Shown here piece by piece: positions 34,683 to 45,685 of a stretch of 64,000 nt of DNA. The stretch is from Sphingorhabdus sp. 109 (lineage in GTDB: Bacteria; Pseudomonadota; Alphaproteobacteria; Sphingomonadales; Sphingomonadaceae), in NCBI RefSeq assembly GCF_902506555.1, contig NZ_LR732707.1, positions 768,001 to 832,000 on the forward strand. The letters run 5' to 3'. How positions within the stretch are numbered: position 1 is the stretch's first letter; each line of letters opens with the position of its first letter. The translations under genes and the position numbers were made by a program. Under the pieces are notes generated by a model. It was not told where the DNA came from, did no database searches, and saw only the letters and a program-made list of their open reading frames with translations.

Positions 34683-36659
34683 TTATTCTCCCGAACCGGA
34701 ACCGGTTTCGGAATCGCTTGCTGCAGCGTCCGTGCTGGCGGCGGCGGCGGGATTGTCCGCCATCGCCTTCTCGAGCGCTTTCCGGGCGCGATAGGCTTCC
34801 ATTTTCCTGTCCATCCGTTCCTGGATTGTGCCGCCCCAGGATTTCTCCATCCCTGTCAGCACATCCATTGCTTTCTGGCGGTCATAGAGGAAGGTCAGCA
34901 CGTCTCTTGCAACGGGATAGGCGGCTCCTGAGCCGCCGCCATGTTCGATGACCACCGCGGCCGCATAGCGCGGATTATCATAGGGAGCGAAGCAAACGAA
35001 CAGGCCGTGGTCGCGATATTTCCAGGCGACGTCCCGGCCGCCGCGGCCAAAGTCGAGATTGACCACCTGGGCGGTGCCGGTCTTGCCGGCCATTTTGACA
35101 TCATCGAGCGGCAAGCGGGCCCGTCCGGCCGTCCCCGGTCCGTTGACCACATCGCTCATTGCCTTCTGCACATAGAGAAGATGCTCGGGGTCGAGGTTGA
35201 GCGTCGGGATCGCGGGCTTCTTTTCGTCCATGATCAGGCGCGGGACGATATTCTTTCCGGTTGCGATGCGTGACGCCATGACCGCGAGCTGGGTCGGATT
35301 GACCAGCATGTAACCCTGTCCGATCGTGGTGTTGACCGTGTCATAGGCCTGCCATTCGCGCTTGTGCTTCTTGCGCAGCCAAGCCGGATCGGGAACCGTG
35401 CCGTAAAACTGGCTGGCGACCGGCAAGGGATATTTCTGTCCGAGGCCGAGCCGGTTGGCCATCAGCGCGATCGGATTGATGCCGATCTTCTGGGCGAAAT
35501 AATAGAAATAGACGTCACAACTCTGATAAATGCCCTTGGCCATGTCGACCCGTCCGTGACCACTTCGCTTCCAGCAGCGAAAGCGCCGGTTGCCGACCTG
35601 CAGTCCGCCATTGCAGTTGACCGTCTCATCGGGATCAAGACCGGCTTCCAGAAAGGACAGGCCAACCATCGGCTTGACCGTCGATCCTGGCGGGAACAGG
35701 CTTTTCAGCGACTTGTCGAGCAGCGGCACATGATCGTCGTCCCGCAACATGCCATATTCGGTGACACCGATACCGTCGGAGAAGCTGTTCGGGTCGAAGG
35801 ACGGCATCGAGGTCATCGTCAGAATGTCGCCGGTGAGGCAGTCGATGACCACAACCGAACCCGATTCCGGGCCCAGCCGCCGGGCCGCATATTCCTGCAG
35901 GTCGATATCGAGGGTCAGTTGCAGCGGCTTGCCGGGAACGTCGGGACGGGTATTGAGCTCCCGTACGATCTTGCCGCGCGCCGTCACCTCAACCCTTTTC
36001 GCGCCGGGCTTGCCCTGCAGATGGTCCTCGAACATCTTTTCCAGACCGTCCTTGCCGATCTTGTAGCCAGGCGTGATCAAGATCGGGTCCGGATTTTCCT
36101 TGTAATCTTCCGCCGAGGCGATGCCGACATAGCCAACCAGATGTCCGATCGCCGGGCCGCTGGGATAGTTTCGGGAGAAGCCTTGCCGCGGCGATACGCC
36201 AGGCAGGTCGGGAAGCCGGACGCTGACCGCGGCATATTGCTCTGAATCCAGACCGGTTGCCACCTGAACCGGCTGGAAGCTGCCGGCCTGTTCCAGTTCC
36301 CGGTTGATCCGCTCCAGCTCTTCCGGATCGAGCGACAGCAGGTTCGCCAGCGTGGCCACGGTCTTTTCCTTGTCGCGCAGCCGGTCGGGAATAATGTCGA
36401 TACGGAAATCAGTCTTGTTATTGGCAATCGGTTTGCCGCTGCGGTCGATCAGCCAGCCCCGGCGCGGCGGGACGAGCGTGAGATTGACCCGGTTGCTTTC
36501 CGACAGCAGCTTGTAGCGCTCGTTCTCGGCCACCGAAATATAGGCCATGCGCGATGCCAGCAGCACGCCGACGCCGATCTGCAATCCGCCGATCACCGTC
36601 GCACGCCGGGTGAAAGTCAGTTCCTGCATGGCGCTGCTGATCGTTTTTGGCGGTTTCAT
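34683..36659 (-). CDS. mrdA: Penicillin-binding protein 2 (elongasome transpeptidase)
   Basis: A 658-aa class B PBP with an N-terminal membrane anchor (about 22-40), a pedestal domain, and a transpeptidase domain with the SxxK nucleophile GSTVKPM, SCD (second motif) and KTGTAQ. The C-terminus is Ala/Ser-rich (AAAASTDAAASDSE). Cross-links the new wall with RodA. It overlaps mreD by 4 nt. Confidence 0.95.
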   Translation of the reverse strand: MKPPKTISSAMQELTFTRRATVIGGLQIGVGVLLASRMAYISVAENERYKLLSESNRVNLTLVPPRRGWLIDRSGKPIANNKTDFRIDIIPDRLRDKEKTVATLANLLSLDPEELERINRELEQAGSFQPVQVATGLDSEQYAAVSVRLPDLPGVSPRQGFSRNYPSGPAIGHLVGYVGIASAEDYKENPDPILITPGYKIGKDGLEKMFEDHLQGKPGAKRVEVTARGKIVRELNTRPDVPGKPLQLTLDIDLQEYAARRLGPESGSVVVIDCLTGDILTMTSMPSFDPNSFSDGIGVTEYGMLRDDDHVPLLDKSLKSLFPPGSTVKPMVGLSFLEAGLDPDETVNCNGGLQVGNRRFRCWKRSGHGRVDMAKGIYQSCDVYFYYFAQKIGINPIALMANRLGLGQKYPLPVASQFYGTVPDPAWLRKKHKREWQAYDTVNTTIGQGYMLVNPTQLAVMASRIATGKNIVPRLIMDEKKPAIPTLNLDPEHLLYVQKAMSDVVNGPGTAGRARLPLDDVKMAGKTGTAQVVNLDFGRGGRDVAWKYRDHGLFVCFAPYDNPRYAAAVVIEHGGGSGAAYPVARDVLTFLYDRQKAMDVLTGMEKSWGGTIQERMDRKMEAYRARKALEKAMADNPAAAASTDAAASDSETGSGSGE

Positions 36660-37171
36660 GATGCCACCCGCCAGTTATCGATGGCTCCGATCAGCCGGGC
36701 CACGAACGGATAGAGCAGGACTGACAGCAATATTTGCGGCATCAGCAAGTCGAACCGCAGCAGATTGGATTGGAAGTCGACGATCAGCATGCCGCATATT
36801 AGCACAATTGCGATGGCTGTGGAGGCAATAAGCCAGTCCTGCCAATAATCACGGCGCACCGCTTTCCGGTCGAGCGTCTCAAGCAGGATGAAGATGACCG
36901 ACCAGAGAAATGCTGCGCTGCCAAGCGGCTGACCGCTGAAAATATCGTCGACAAGACCGAGCGGGAAGCCAGCCCAGACTGCCCAGTAGCCTGGACGGAT
37001 CAGCCGCCAGGCCAATATCACCAGCAAACCCATCGGCGGCAGGATCGGATAATCGGTGATGATCGGTAGCGCGGTGATCATCGAGCCAAGCACAACGGTT
37101 ACCGGCGGTATCAGCTTGATCCGCAGCTGCGAGGGTTGGCGGCCAATCCGGGATTGACGGGAACGGGGCAC
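36656..37171 (-). CDS. mreD: Rod shape-determining protein MreD
   Basis: A 171-aa inner-membrane protein with about five TM segments (VTVVLGSMITALPIITDY, LGLVDDIFSGQPLG) and a charged start PRSRQSRIGRQPSQ. It overlaps both mreC (1 nt) and mrdA (4 nt), so the genes are co-translated. Partner of MreC in the elongasome. Confidence 0.9.
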   Translation of the reverse strand: MPRSRQSRIGRQPSQLRIKLIPPVTVVLGSMITALPIITDYPILPPMGLLVILAWRLIRPGYWAVWAGFPLGLVDDIFSGQPLGSAAFLWSVIFILLETLDRKAVRRDYWQDWLIASTAIAIVLICGMLIVDFQSNLLRFDLLMPQILLSVLLYPFVARLIGAIDNWRVAS

Positions 37172-38073
37172 TATTCGCCGGATTCCTCTTCCAGATCATC
37201 CACCGGATTTTCCTCGATCTGGCGAACCGTTTCGGCCTGAAAAATCGGCTGAACAATGGCATGGCTAACCTTGGCCGGATTGGCGAGGACCCGGCCGATG
37301 GCGCCGGTTTCGGTCTTGCGGATGACGACCGCTACCGGAATGCCCGGACTATAGAGCCCGCCGCTACCCGAAGTGATCAGCAGATCCCCGCCCTTGAACG
37401 GATTGGTACCGATATTGATCGGCTGGATATCGACCGTGCCGTCTCCGCGGCCGGTGGCAAAGGCGGGCAGGCTGTCACTGGCGCGCTGCACCGGTGTCAC
37501 ATTCTTGCTGTCCGAGACGAGCAGGACGCGGGCGGTAGAAGGGCCGGTTTCCAATATGCGGCCCACCAGACCTTCCGGCGAACGGACGGGCTGGCCTGGC
37601 TCCAGACCATTATTGCTGCCCACACCCAGCGTTGCGATGCGGCGGGCGCTCGACGCGGTCGAGCTGATCAGCCGGGCCATGGCAATGGAATCGGGAATTT
37701 CCTCATCCAGTTTCAGCAGCCGCTTGAGGCGGTCATTTTCCTGCCTGAGGGCGCGTGCTTCCAGAATTTCGATCCGGTTCTGCTCCAGTTCCTGCTGCAT
37801 CTCGGCATTTTTCGAGGCCGCATTGAAATAGGCAGAAACCTGATCCCCGGCGTTTCCGGTCAGACTGCCAAATTCGGACAGGGTCTTGCTGGCTGGCGCC
37901 ATCGCTTCCGCACCGATGGTGCGCAGGGCCGAAAAACCTCTGGGATCGATGAAGGAGACAAGCAAAAGAAGCAGTCCCAGAACCGCTCCCAATATGCCCA
38001 GTAAATAGCTGGCGAATATACTATATTGCGCCCGCTTGGAAAATCCTGGACGCCGATGATTTGGCGGCGCCAT
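37171..38073 (-). CDS. mreC: Rod shape-determining protein MreC
   Basis: A 300-aa product with a single N-terminal TM segment (about residues 17-42), a coiled coil (EMQQELEQNRIEILEARALRQ is the heptad-rich part) and a periplasmic double beta-barrel with VGVGSNNGLEPGQPV-like elements. Acidic tail. Links MreB to the periplasmic wall enzymes. It starts at ATG 38073, 50 nt after mreB. Confidence 0.93.
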   Translation of the reverse strand: MAPPNHRRPGFSKRAQYSIFASYLLGILGAVLGLLLLLVSFIDPRGFSALRTIGAEAMAPASKTLSEFGSLTGNAGDQVSAYFNAASKNAEMQQELEQNRIEILEARALRQENDRLKRLLKLDEEIPDSIAMARLISSTASSARRIATLGVGSNNGLEPGQPVRSPEGLVGRILETGPSTARVLLVSDSKNVTPVQRASDSLPAFATGRGDGTVDIQPINIGTNPFKGGDLLITSGSGGLYSPGIPVAVVIRKTETGAIGRVLANPAKVSHAIVQPIFQAETVRQIEENPVDDLEEESGE

Positions 38074-38122
38074 ATCGGTTTATCCTTTCGTTTCCAGTCG
38101 TTGTTCGATCATAAATTCGATA

Positions 38123-39205
<1,083 letters not shown>

Positions 39206-39311
39206 TTAAACCAAGCGATAGTCAAGCTGAACGGGTCATGAAGTTAACCATGGGAATCGCCCAATAAATCAGGGGTCGCTTGCTAAGGTCGCTTGGGCTA
39301 GGAACGCCATT

Positions 39312-41117
39312 ATGTCAATAAGAAGACTCCCAAATAGCCTGATAAATAGGATCGCTGCCGGCGAGGTGGTCGAGCGTCCGGCCAGCGCGTTGAAAGAGCT
39401 GGTCGAAAATGCGATCGATGCCGGAGCTAGCCAGATAAATATCCGGCTCGAGCAAGGCGGTCTGGATCTGGTCCAGGTCTCCGACAATGGCTGTGGCATG
39501 AGCCGCGACGATATCGCGCTGGCGCTGGAACGCCATGCGACCTCGAAGCTGCCCGACGAGGCCATCGAGCTGGTGACCACCATGGGCTTTCGCGGAGAGG
39601 CCCTGCCATCCATCGCCAGCGTGGCGCGGCTGACAATCGAAAGCCGTATGGCGGGAGAGGATGGCTGGTGCCGGGTGGTGGATCATGGCGAGTTGGCAGA
39701 AGAGGGGCCCGCGGCAATCCCGCCGGGTACAAAAGTGCGGGTCGAGCAATTGTTCGGAAATGTACCCGCCCGGCGAAAATTTCTGCGCACCGCACGCAGC
39801 GAATATTCCGCTTGTACCGATATCATCCGCCGACTGGCGATGGCCCGGCCCGATATCGGTTTCACGCTGGAGCATCAGGGGCGCAAGGCGATTGCTGTTC
39901 AGGCCGGAGAAACCGGGCCGGAGCGCGTTGCCGCGCTGACCAGCCGCGATCTGCGCGCCAACAGCGTCGGCGTCGATCTGCAGCGGGAAGAGATCCGTCT
40001 GACCGGTGTTGCCGGACTGCCGACCTATAATCGCGGGGTTGCCGATCACCAGTTTCTGTTCGTCAATGGCCGCCCTGTAAAGGACCGGCTCCTGGTCGGC
40101 GCGGTGCGCGGCGCTTATGCCGAGATGCTGGCGCGCGACCGGCATCCGGTGGTTGCCCTGTTCATCGAAATGCCGCCCGAGCTGGTCGATGTGAACGTCC
40201 ATCCGGCGAAGACCGAAGTGCGCTTTCGCGAACCGGCGATGATCCGGGGGATGATCGTCAGCGGCCTCAGAAAAGCACTGGACGAAGGCGGGTTCCGCGT
40301 GGTGCAGCGCCCGGCGGAATCAGCGCTCGGGCGATGGCAGAGCGAGCCGGTGGCGACCGATCCGCAGCGCAGCATTTTCTCGCAGCAGAGCAAAGCCAAC
40401 GTCGCGCAGCAACCCTATCCTTCGGCCACGGTCCGAGATGATCGCGCTGCCTTTGCCGAGATGGACTTGCGGGAGGATATCGCGCCACTGATGGGCAAGG
40501 CGGAGGCGGCGTCCGAGCCAGTACCGGAAGCCACCCGCCATCCCTTGGGTATCGCTCGCGGACAGGTCGCGAAAACCTATATTGTCGCCGAAGCGGAAGA
40601 CGGGCTGGTGATTGTCGACCAGCATGCGGCGCATGAACGGCTGGTGCTGGAGCGGATGCGCCAGGCGGTCGAAGGCGGCACGGTTGCCTCGCAGGCGCTG
40701 CTGATGGCGGAAGTGGTCGAACTGGATGAAAATGCCTGCGACCGGCTGGAGAGCCGGGCGGCCGAATTATCGGAATTCGGGCTGGAGCTGGAGCGGTTCG
40801 GACCGACCGCGATGCTGGTCCGGGCGACCCCGGCGATGCTGGGGTCGGGTGACGTGACGCAACTGGTCACCGATCTGGCAGACGAATTGGGTGCCTATGA
40901 CCAGGCGCTGAGCCTCAAGGAGCGCGTCGATCATGTGGCTTCCACCATGGCCTGTCATGGGTCCGTCCGAGCCGGACGGGTGCTCAGCGTGGCGGAAATG
41001 AATGCCTTGCTGCGCGAGATGGAAGTGACCCCGCATAGCGGCCAGTGCAATCACGGGCGGCCAACCTGGGTGAAACTGGCGCTGGAAGATGTGGAAAAGC
41101 TGTTTGGCCGGAAATAA
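39312..41117 (+). CDS. mutL: DNA mismatch repair protein MutL (endonuclease type)
   Basis: A 601-aa GHKL ATPase with KELVENAIDAGA, SDNGCGM and GFRGEALPSI in the N-terminal half. The C-terminal domain has DQHAAHERLVLE (near 435), matching the DQHA(X)2E(X)4E nicking motif, and CNHGRP near the end, a zinc-binding element. So this is the endonuclease MutL found in bacteria without MutH. It stands alone, divergent from mreB. Confidence 0.96.
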   Translation: MSIRRLPNSLINRIAAGEVVERPASALKELVENAIDAGASQINIRLEQGGLDLVQVSDNGCGMSRDDIALALERHATSKLPDEAIELVTTMGFRGEALPSIASVARLTIESRMAGEDGWCRVVDHGELAEEGPAAIPPGTKVRVEQLFGNVPARRKFLRTARSEYSACTDIIRRLAMARPDIGFTLEHQGRKAIAVQAGETGPERVAALTSRDLRANSVGVDLQREEIRLTGVAGLPTYNRGVADHQFLFVNGRPVKDRLLVGAVRGAYAEMLARDRHPVVALFIEMPPELVDVNVHPAKTEVRFREPAMIRGMIVSGLRKALDEGGFRVVQRPAESALGRWQSEPVATDPQRSIFSQQSKANVAQQPYPSATVRDDRAAFAEMDLREDIAPLMGKAEAASEPVPEATRHPLGIARGQVAKTYIVAEAEDGLVIVDQHAAHERLVLERMRQAVEGGTVASQALLMAEVVELDENACDRLESRAAELSEFGLELERFGPTAMLVRATPAMLGSGDVTQLVTDLADELGAYDQALSLKERVDHVASTMACHGSVRAGRVLSVAEMNALLREMEVTPHSGQCNHGRPTWVKLALEDVEKLFGRK

Positions 41118-41211
41118 GCTTCATACGGTGAAAGCGGCATCATGTGATACAGATCATTGTCTGCCGGACGGATCGTTCTAGACATAGTATCTGGAGGAAA
41201 GGGACTTAGCC

Positions 41212-41682
41212 ATGAGATATCGCCATATGGTCTGCGCAATTGCCGCCCTGATGATGGTCAATGGCGTTGCTGCCGGTGCGCGTCCCGATGACGGCGGCGT
41301 GCAAAATGTCGACCATGACCTCAATGGCTATTGGCAACAGGCGGACGGTGATATTCTCCATTTCACCCAGGAAGGGACCAGTCTGATCTCCCGCTACCGC
41401 GAACGGTCGGCGAATAATGAAGCGGGGGAGATCGATTTTACCGCGACCATGCACGGTACGCTGGTTTACGGTGCGCACCGCGCGCCATTCTCGCGCGCCA
41501 TGCAGGAAAAATGCGCGTTGCAGATATGGGTTGGCATGGGCCTGACGTTGAGCGAGACCGGCACGGAATTGAGAGGTTTTCGCGGCGACCGAGTCGTCGA
41601 TCCGAAAACCTGCAGTGTCACGGACAGCGCCCCGGTCGCGGTGGTCTATACCAGAATGGCTGACAGCCCCGACGCACCCTAA
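41212..41682 (+). CDS. Secreted small protein, hypothetical
   Basis: A 156-aa product. Signal peptide MRYRHMVCAIAALMMVNGVAAGA, then a beta-rich mature part with WQQADGDILHFTQEG and GTLVYGAHR. One Cys pair (EKCALQ, KTCSVT) could form a disulfide. The AGGAAAGGGAC SD is good. Function unknown. It is convergent with the phosphodiesterase gene. Confidence 0.7.
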   Translation: MRYRHMVCAIAALMMVNGVAAGARPDDGGVQNVDHDLNGYWQQADGDILHFTQEGTSLISRYRERSANNEAGEIDFTATMHGTLVYGAHRAPFSRAMQEKCALQIWVGMGLTLSETGTELRGFRGDRVVDPKTCSVTDSAPVAVVYTRMADSPDAP

Positions 41683-41703
41683 TCGCCTCGGATCATCGGG
41701 AAA

Positions 41704-42948
41704 TCAGGGCCGCAGCGACTGCTCAAACGGGGCGAGACTGCCATCGCTGGCGACAGGATTTACGCCTGCCAGTCGCGCGACGAGCGAATAGATATTCACA
41801 TTGTCGAACACCGGCAGCTGGCCGTCGGCACGGATCGCCGGACCGCTGGACAGGAAGAAAGCCATCATGTCCGGATCGCGATGGTCATAGCCATGACCGC
41901 CGCCTATTCCGGTCATCCATTCCGGTACATCTTGCAACACGACCCAGCCGGTTTCTACCAGACAGAAGATTGACGGCACACGGGGATTGGTGCCGTAGCC
42001 CAGAGCTTCGGGTATATTCTCGCGATCCCAGCATTGCATATGCTCGTGCGGCCGTAAAAAGGCCGCACGTACCGCGTCCCTGTTATCTTCCAGCGGTTCG
42101 ATGGCCAGATAATTGCCGCTTTCGACCAGCCTGTACTGGTCGCGCGCCATGATTCGGTCGAGATAGATGATCCGGTCGGGAGAGGTCTCGGTCATGCCGT
42201 GATCCGATGCAATGACGAAATTGACCGGCTGTCCCAGATCGTCCAGCTGCTGTTTCAGTCGGCCGATTTCGCCATCCACTTCGGCAATCGCCGCGTGCAG
42301 TTTCTCGCTCGGTGCGGGGCCGTAATAATGGCCGGCGGTATCGACTGTGTCGAAATAGAGCGTCACCAGCCGGGGGCGGATATCAGCGGGCCGGCGCATC
42401 CAGTCGACAATCGCGTTGATCCGGCGATCATTGGACAGCTTCTGGTTGAACGGCCACCAGTCGGCCGGCCGGACGCCGTTGAAATCGACTTCCGAACCCG
42501 GCCAGAACATGGTGGCCGAGCGAATGCCCTGTTTCTCCGCTGTGATCCAGACCGGTTCAGCCTGGTTCCACCAGAACGGATCCTGGGTAGACATTTTGAA
42601 AACCTCGCCCGGCCGAGCAGCGTCTTCCATCGTGTTGCCGACAATGCCGTGATGATCGGGCGTCTTGCCGGTTACCAGCGTCCAGTGGTTGGGGAAGGTC
42701 TTGCTCGGGAAAGACGGGCGCATCGGACCATATATGCCGGTTGCCGCCAGCGCGTTCAGGTTGGGGGTGATGCCCCGGTCGAGATAATCGGGCCGGAATC
42801 CATCGATGGAGATCAAAATGGTGACCGGATGACGTTGCTCAACCTTCTGGCCGCTCGAATCGTCCTGTTCGGGCGTGACGGTTGCCTGGGCAGGGGCACC
42901 GGCCAGCAGAAGGCCGACCAAAATCAACGAAAACAGGTTCTTGAACAT
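41704..42948 (-). CDS. Ectonucleotide pyrophosphatase/phosphodiesterase (ENPP family)
   Basis: A 414-aa product. Signal peptide MFKNLFSLILVGLLLAGAPA, then the alkaline-phosphatase-superfamily core: metal Asp in ILISIDGFRPDYL, the nucleophile Thr in SKTFPNHWTL, and late metal ligands SDHGMTE and GGGHGYDH. A periplasmic nucleotide or phosphodiester hydrolase; the exact substrate is unknown. Confidence 0.92.
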   Translation of the reverse strand: MFKNLFSLILVGLLLAGAPAQATVTPEQDDSSGQKVEQRHPVTILISIDGFRPDYLDRGITPNLNALAATGIYGPMRPSFPSKTFPNHWTLVTGKTPDHHGIVGNTMEDAARPGEVFKMSTQDPFWWNQAEPVWITAEKQGIRSATMFWPGSEVDFNGVRPADWWPFNQKLSNDRRINAIVDWMRRPADIRPRLVTLYFDTVDTAGHYYGPAPSEKLHAAIAEVDGEIGRLKQQLDDLGQPVNFVIASDHGMTETSPDRIIYLDRIMARDQYRLVESGNYLAIEPLEDNRDAVRAAFLRPHEHMQCWDRENIPEALGYGTNPRVPSIFCLVETGWVVLQDVPEWMTGIGGGHGYDHRDPDMMAFFLSSGPAIRADGQLPVFDNVNIYSLVARLAGVNPVASDGSLAPFEQSLRP

Positions 42949-42995
42949 TATAGCGATCCTCCGAGCATCACTTCCTAGCCGGACAATGTGACAAT

Positions 42996-44096
42996 TCAGA
43001 CATTGAATTTGAAATTGAAGATATCGCCGTCTTTCGCGACATAATCCTTGCCTTCCTGCCGCAGTTTTCCGGCATCGCGGGCCGCGCTTTCGCCACCCAG
43101 CGCGACATAGTCGTCAAAGGCGATGGTTTCGGCGCGGATGAAGCCGCGCTCGAAGTCGCTGTGTATTTCGCCGGCCGCTTCGGGGGCCTTGGCACCCTTG
43201 TGCACGGTCCATGCGCGGGCTTCCTTGGGTCCGACGGTAAAGAAGGTCTGCAGGTCGAGCAGCTGGTAGCCGGCGCGAATGACCCGGGCGAGGCCGGATT
43301 CCTCGAGTCCTAGCTCGGCCAGAAATTCGGCCCGGTCTTCCGGTTCCATTTCGACCAGCTCGGATTCGATCGCGGCGGAAACAATCACCGCTTCCGCGCC
43401 TTCGGCCTTTGCTTTTTCAAACACAGCGGCGCTCAGGTCATTGCCGGTTGCGGCGTCGGTTTCACTGACATTGCAGACATAAAGCACCGGCTTGGCGGTC
43501 AGCAGTTGCGACTGGTCGAAAATTCTCTGCTCTTCCTCGCCCTCGGGCTCGGTCAGCCGCGCAGGCTTGCCTTCGCGCAGCAGTTCAAGCGCCTGGCCCA
43601 GAACATTGGCGGCAATCTTGGCTTCCTTGTCACCACTCGTGGCTTTTTTCTGGAAGGCGGGCACGCGTTTTTCCAGGCTTTCCAGATCGGAGAGCAGCAG
43701 CTCGGTCTCGACGACTTCCGCGTCGGAAATCGGATCGATCTTGTTCGCGACATGCTGGATATCGTCATCCTCGAAACAGCGCAGCACATGGACGACCGCG
43801 TCAACTTCGCGGATATTGCCGAGAAACTGGTTGCCCAGACCTTCCCCTTGCGATGCACCTTTGACGAGGCCGGCGATATCAACAAAGGCAAGCTGCGTTT
43901 CGATGATCTTGGCGCTGCTGGCGATTTTCGCAATCTGTTGCAGCCGTGGATCGGGCACGGCGACCTGGCCGACATTCGGCTCGATCGTGCAGAACGGATA
44001 GTTCGCCGCCTGCGCCGCCTGCGTCTCGGTCAGTGCATTGAAAAGCGTTGATTTTCCGACGTTGGGCAAGCCAACGATACCGCATTTGAAACCCAT
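42996..44096 (-). CDS. ychF: Redox-regulated ATPase YchF (OLA1-like)
   Basis: A 366-aa TRAFAC-class P-loop protein. G1 GLPNVGKSTLFNAL, G3 DIAGLVKGAS, and the G4 equivalent CNVSE, which explains ATP rather than GTP preference. C-terminal TGS-like domain ends GDIFNFKFNV. Ribosome-associated regulator. It is separated from pth by a REP-type repeat. Confidence 0.96.
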   Translation of the reverse strand: MGFKCGIVGLPNVGKSTLFNALTETQAAQAANYPFCTIEPNVGQVAVPDPRLQQIAKIASSAKIIETQLAFVDIAGLVKGASQGEGLGNQFLGNIREVDAVVHVLRCFEDDDIQHVANKIDPISDAEVVETELLLSDLESLEKRVPAFQKKATSGDKEAKIAANVLGQALELLREGKPARLTEPEGEEEQRIFDQSQLLTAKPVLYVCNVSETDAATGNDLSAAVFEKAKAEGAEAVIVSAAIESELVEMEPEDRAEFLAELGLEESGLARVIRAGYQLLDLQTFFTVGPKEARAWTVHKGAKAPEAAGEIHSDFERGFIRAETIAFDDYVALGGESAARDAGKLRQEGKDYVAKDGDIFNFKFNV

Positions 44097-44107
44097 CTTA
44101 ATACTCC

Positions 44108-44197
44108 GTCATGCCGAACTTGATTCAGCAACCCGTGCCAAATCGTTCAAAAGTTGCGCATATACGCTCTGAACCCTGAATCAAGTTCAGGGTGGCG
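44108..44197. repeat. REP-like inverted repeat between pth and ychF
   Basis: The left arm (44108-44130) carries GAACTTGATTCAG, and its complement CTGAATCAAGTTC is in the right arm at about 44176-44188, with an unpaired spacer of about 45 nt. It is related to the 50735-50810 repeat. Confidence 0.7.
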
Positions 44198-44216
44198 ATA
44201 AATTCAATACTGCCCG

Positions 44217-44786
44217 CTATTCCTGCATCCGCATCGCGACTTCGCTCATGAACCGCGGATCATCGCCTTTCGCCAGCCAGTCGGCCTCGTCGGCGATCAC
44301 GCCGAGCATATGGGCGAGATCATCGATTTCAGACTTGGCATAATTGCCCAGCACATGGCCTGTTACCCGCGCCTTGGTGCCGGGATGGCCGATGCCGATG
44401 CGCACCCGGCGGAAGTCCGGACCGATATGGGCGATCATTGATCTGATGCCATTGTGACCGGCTGCACCGCCGCCGCGCTTGACCTTGATCTTGAACGGTT
44501 CGAGATCCAGCTCGTCGTAAAAGACGGTGACATCCTCTGGCTGCAATTTGTAGAAATCCATGGCCGCGCGGACGCTGTTGCCGCTTTCGTTCATGAAGGT
44601 CGCCGGTTTGAGCAGGATGAGCTTTTCGCCGCCCAGCCGTGCCTCCATGGTCCAGCCCTTGAACTTCTGCTTGGGCGGAGGAAAACCGTGCACTTCTTCG
44701 AGCGCGTCGATCACCATGAAACCGACATTGTGCCGGTGCATCGCATATTGCGCGCCCGGATTGCCAAGGCCGACCCATAGTTGCAT
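44217..44786 (-). CDS. pth: Peptidyl-tRNA hydrolase
   Basis: A 189-aa product. It starts MQLWVGLGNPGAQYAMHRHNVGF with the catalytic His in HRHNVGF. FMNESG, VFYDELDL and GGGAAGHNGIRSM follow, all standard Pth motifs. Recycles peptidyl-tRNA. It lies downstream of rplY, the usual rplY-pth-ychF order. Confidence 0.97.
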   Translation of the reverse strand: MQLWVGLGNPGAQYAMHRHNVGFMVIDALEEVHGFPPPKQKFKGWTMEARLGGEKLILLKPATFMNESGNSVRAAMDFYKLQPEDVTVFYDELDLEPFKIKVKRGGGAAGHNGIRSMIAHIGPDFRRVRIGIGHPGTKARVTGHVLGNYAKSEIDDLAHMLGVIADEADWLAKGDDPRFMSEVAMRMQE

Positions 44787-44826
44787 TTTCTAAAGCGCTC
44801 CTTGCTCGTCACGAGCCTTCGGAAAG

Positions 44827-44868
44827 AAAAAACCGTCCACGCCCGTTTTGATTGGCATGAACGGTTTT
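44827..44868 (-). terminator. Rho-independent terminator after rplY
   Basis: On the minus strand AAACCGTTCATGCC pairs with GGCGTGGACGGTTT, followed by a T-run. It lies between rplY and pth, so pth may have its own promoter or rely on read-through. Confidence 0.75.
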
Positions 44869-44895
44869 TCGTTACATCGTTTGATGGCGGAAGGT

Positions 44896-45561
44896 CTAGC
44901 TGTCTTCGCCCTCGGCCGTGTCGGCGTCCTGCTCGGTGACTTCCGTTTCGCCATCTTCGCCGTCTGCTTCGTCTTCATCATCGGAAGATTTCAGAGCGGA
45001 TGGTGCGGTAACGCCGGCAATGGTAAAGTCGCGATCGGTGATCGAGCTTTCCGCGCCGTCGGGCAGGGTGACATGGGAAATATGGATCGAATCACCAATT
45101 TCCAGACCGGTTACATCGATTTCGATCTGGTCAGGAATATGATCGGCATCGCACATCAGGTCGAGTTCGTGACGGACAACGTTCATGACGCCGCCACGCT
45201 TCAGGCCAGGCGATTCCTCTTCATTGATGAAGACCACAGGAATGTTGACCTGAACCTTCGCGCCTTTGGCAAGGCGGAAGAAGTCGACGTGCAGAGGCCG
45301 GTCGGTGACCGGATCAAAAGCAACATCCTTTGGCAGAGTACGGGTTTTCTTCCCTTCGACTTCTACCTGGACCAGCGAGTTCATGAAATGGCCGGTACCC
45401 AGCAATTTGTTCAATTCCCGCTCTTCGAGATGAATTGCAATGGGTTCTTTCTTGTCACCGTAAATAACGGCGGGGACACGGCCTTCGCGACGCAATGCAC
45501 GGGAGGCTCCCTTGCCAGCCCGTTCGCGTGGCTCGGCTGAAATAGTCAGCTGATCACTCAT
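44896..45561 (-). CDS. rplY: Ribosomal protein bL25 (CTC form)
   Basis: A 221-aa long-form bL25. [21 protein letters not shown]-type start (in parts), 5S-rRNA-binding fold, and a C-terminal CTC domain with an acidic tail [14 protein letters not shown]. Binds 5S rRNA. First gene of the rplY-pth-ychF cluster. Confidence 0.95.
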   Translation of the reverse strand: MSDQLTISAEPRERAGKGASRALRREGRVPAVIYGDKKEPIAIHLEERELNKLLGTGHFMNSLVQVEVEGKKTRTLPKDVAFDPVTDRPLHVDFFRLAKGAKVQVNIPVVFINEEESPGLKRGGVMNVVRHELDLMCDADHIPDQIEIDVTGLEIGDSIHISHVTLPDGAESSITDRDFTIAGVTAPSALKSSDDEDEADGEDGETEVTEQDADTAEGEDS

Positions 45562-45685
45562 AATGTTGCTCCAAAATTAGCTTGTGTAAGATTTCCGCCA
45601 CGCCTCCAGGGTGCACATGGCCGGAAACAGGGCGCTATAAGGTCGGACTATTGCAAAAGCAAGGGGTTTGCACGGCCAGTAAAAT

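Noticed and set aside
33559-34794. Long plus-strand frame (411 aa) opposite rodA and the end of mrdA
   Set aside because: It is antisense to clear membrane-protein genes and its product is His/Asp/Gln-rich nonsense, the usual mirror of a high-GC gene.
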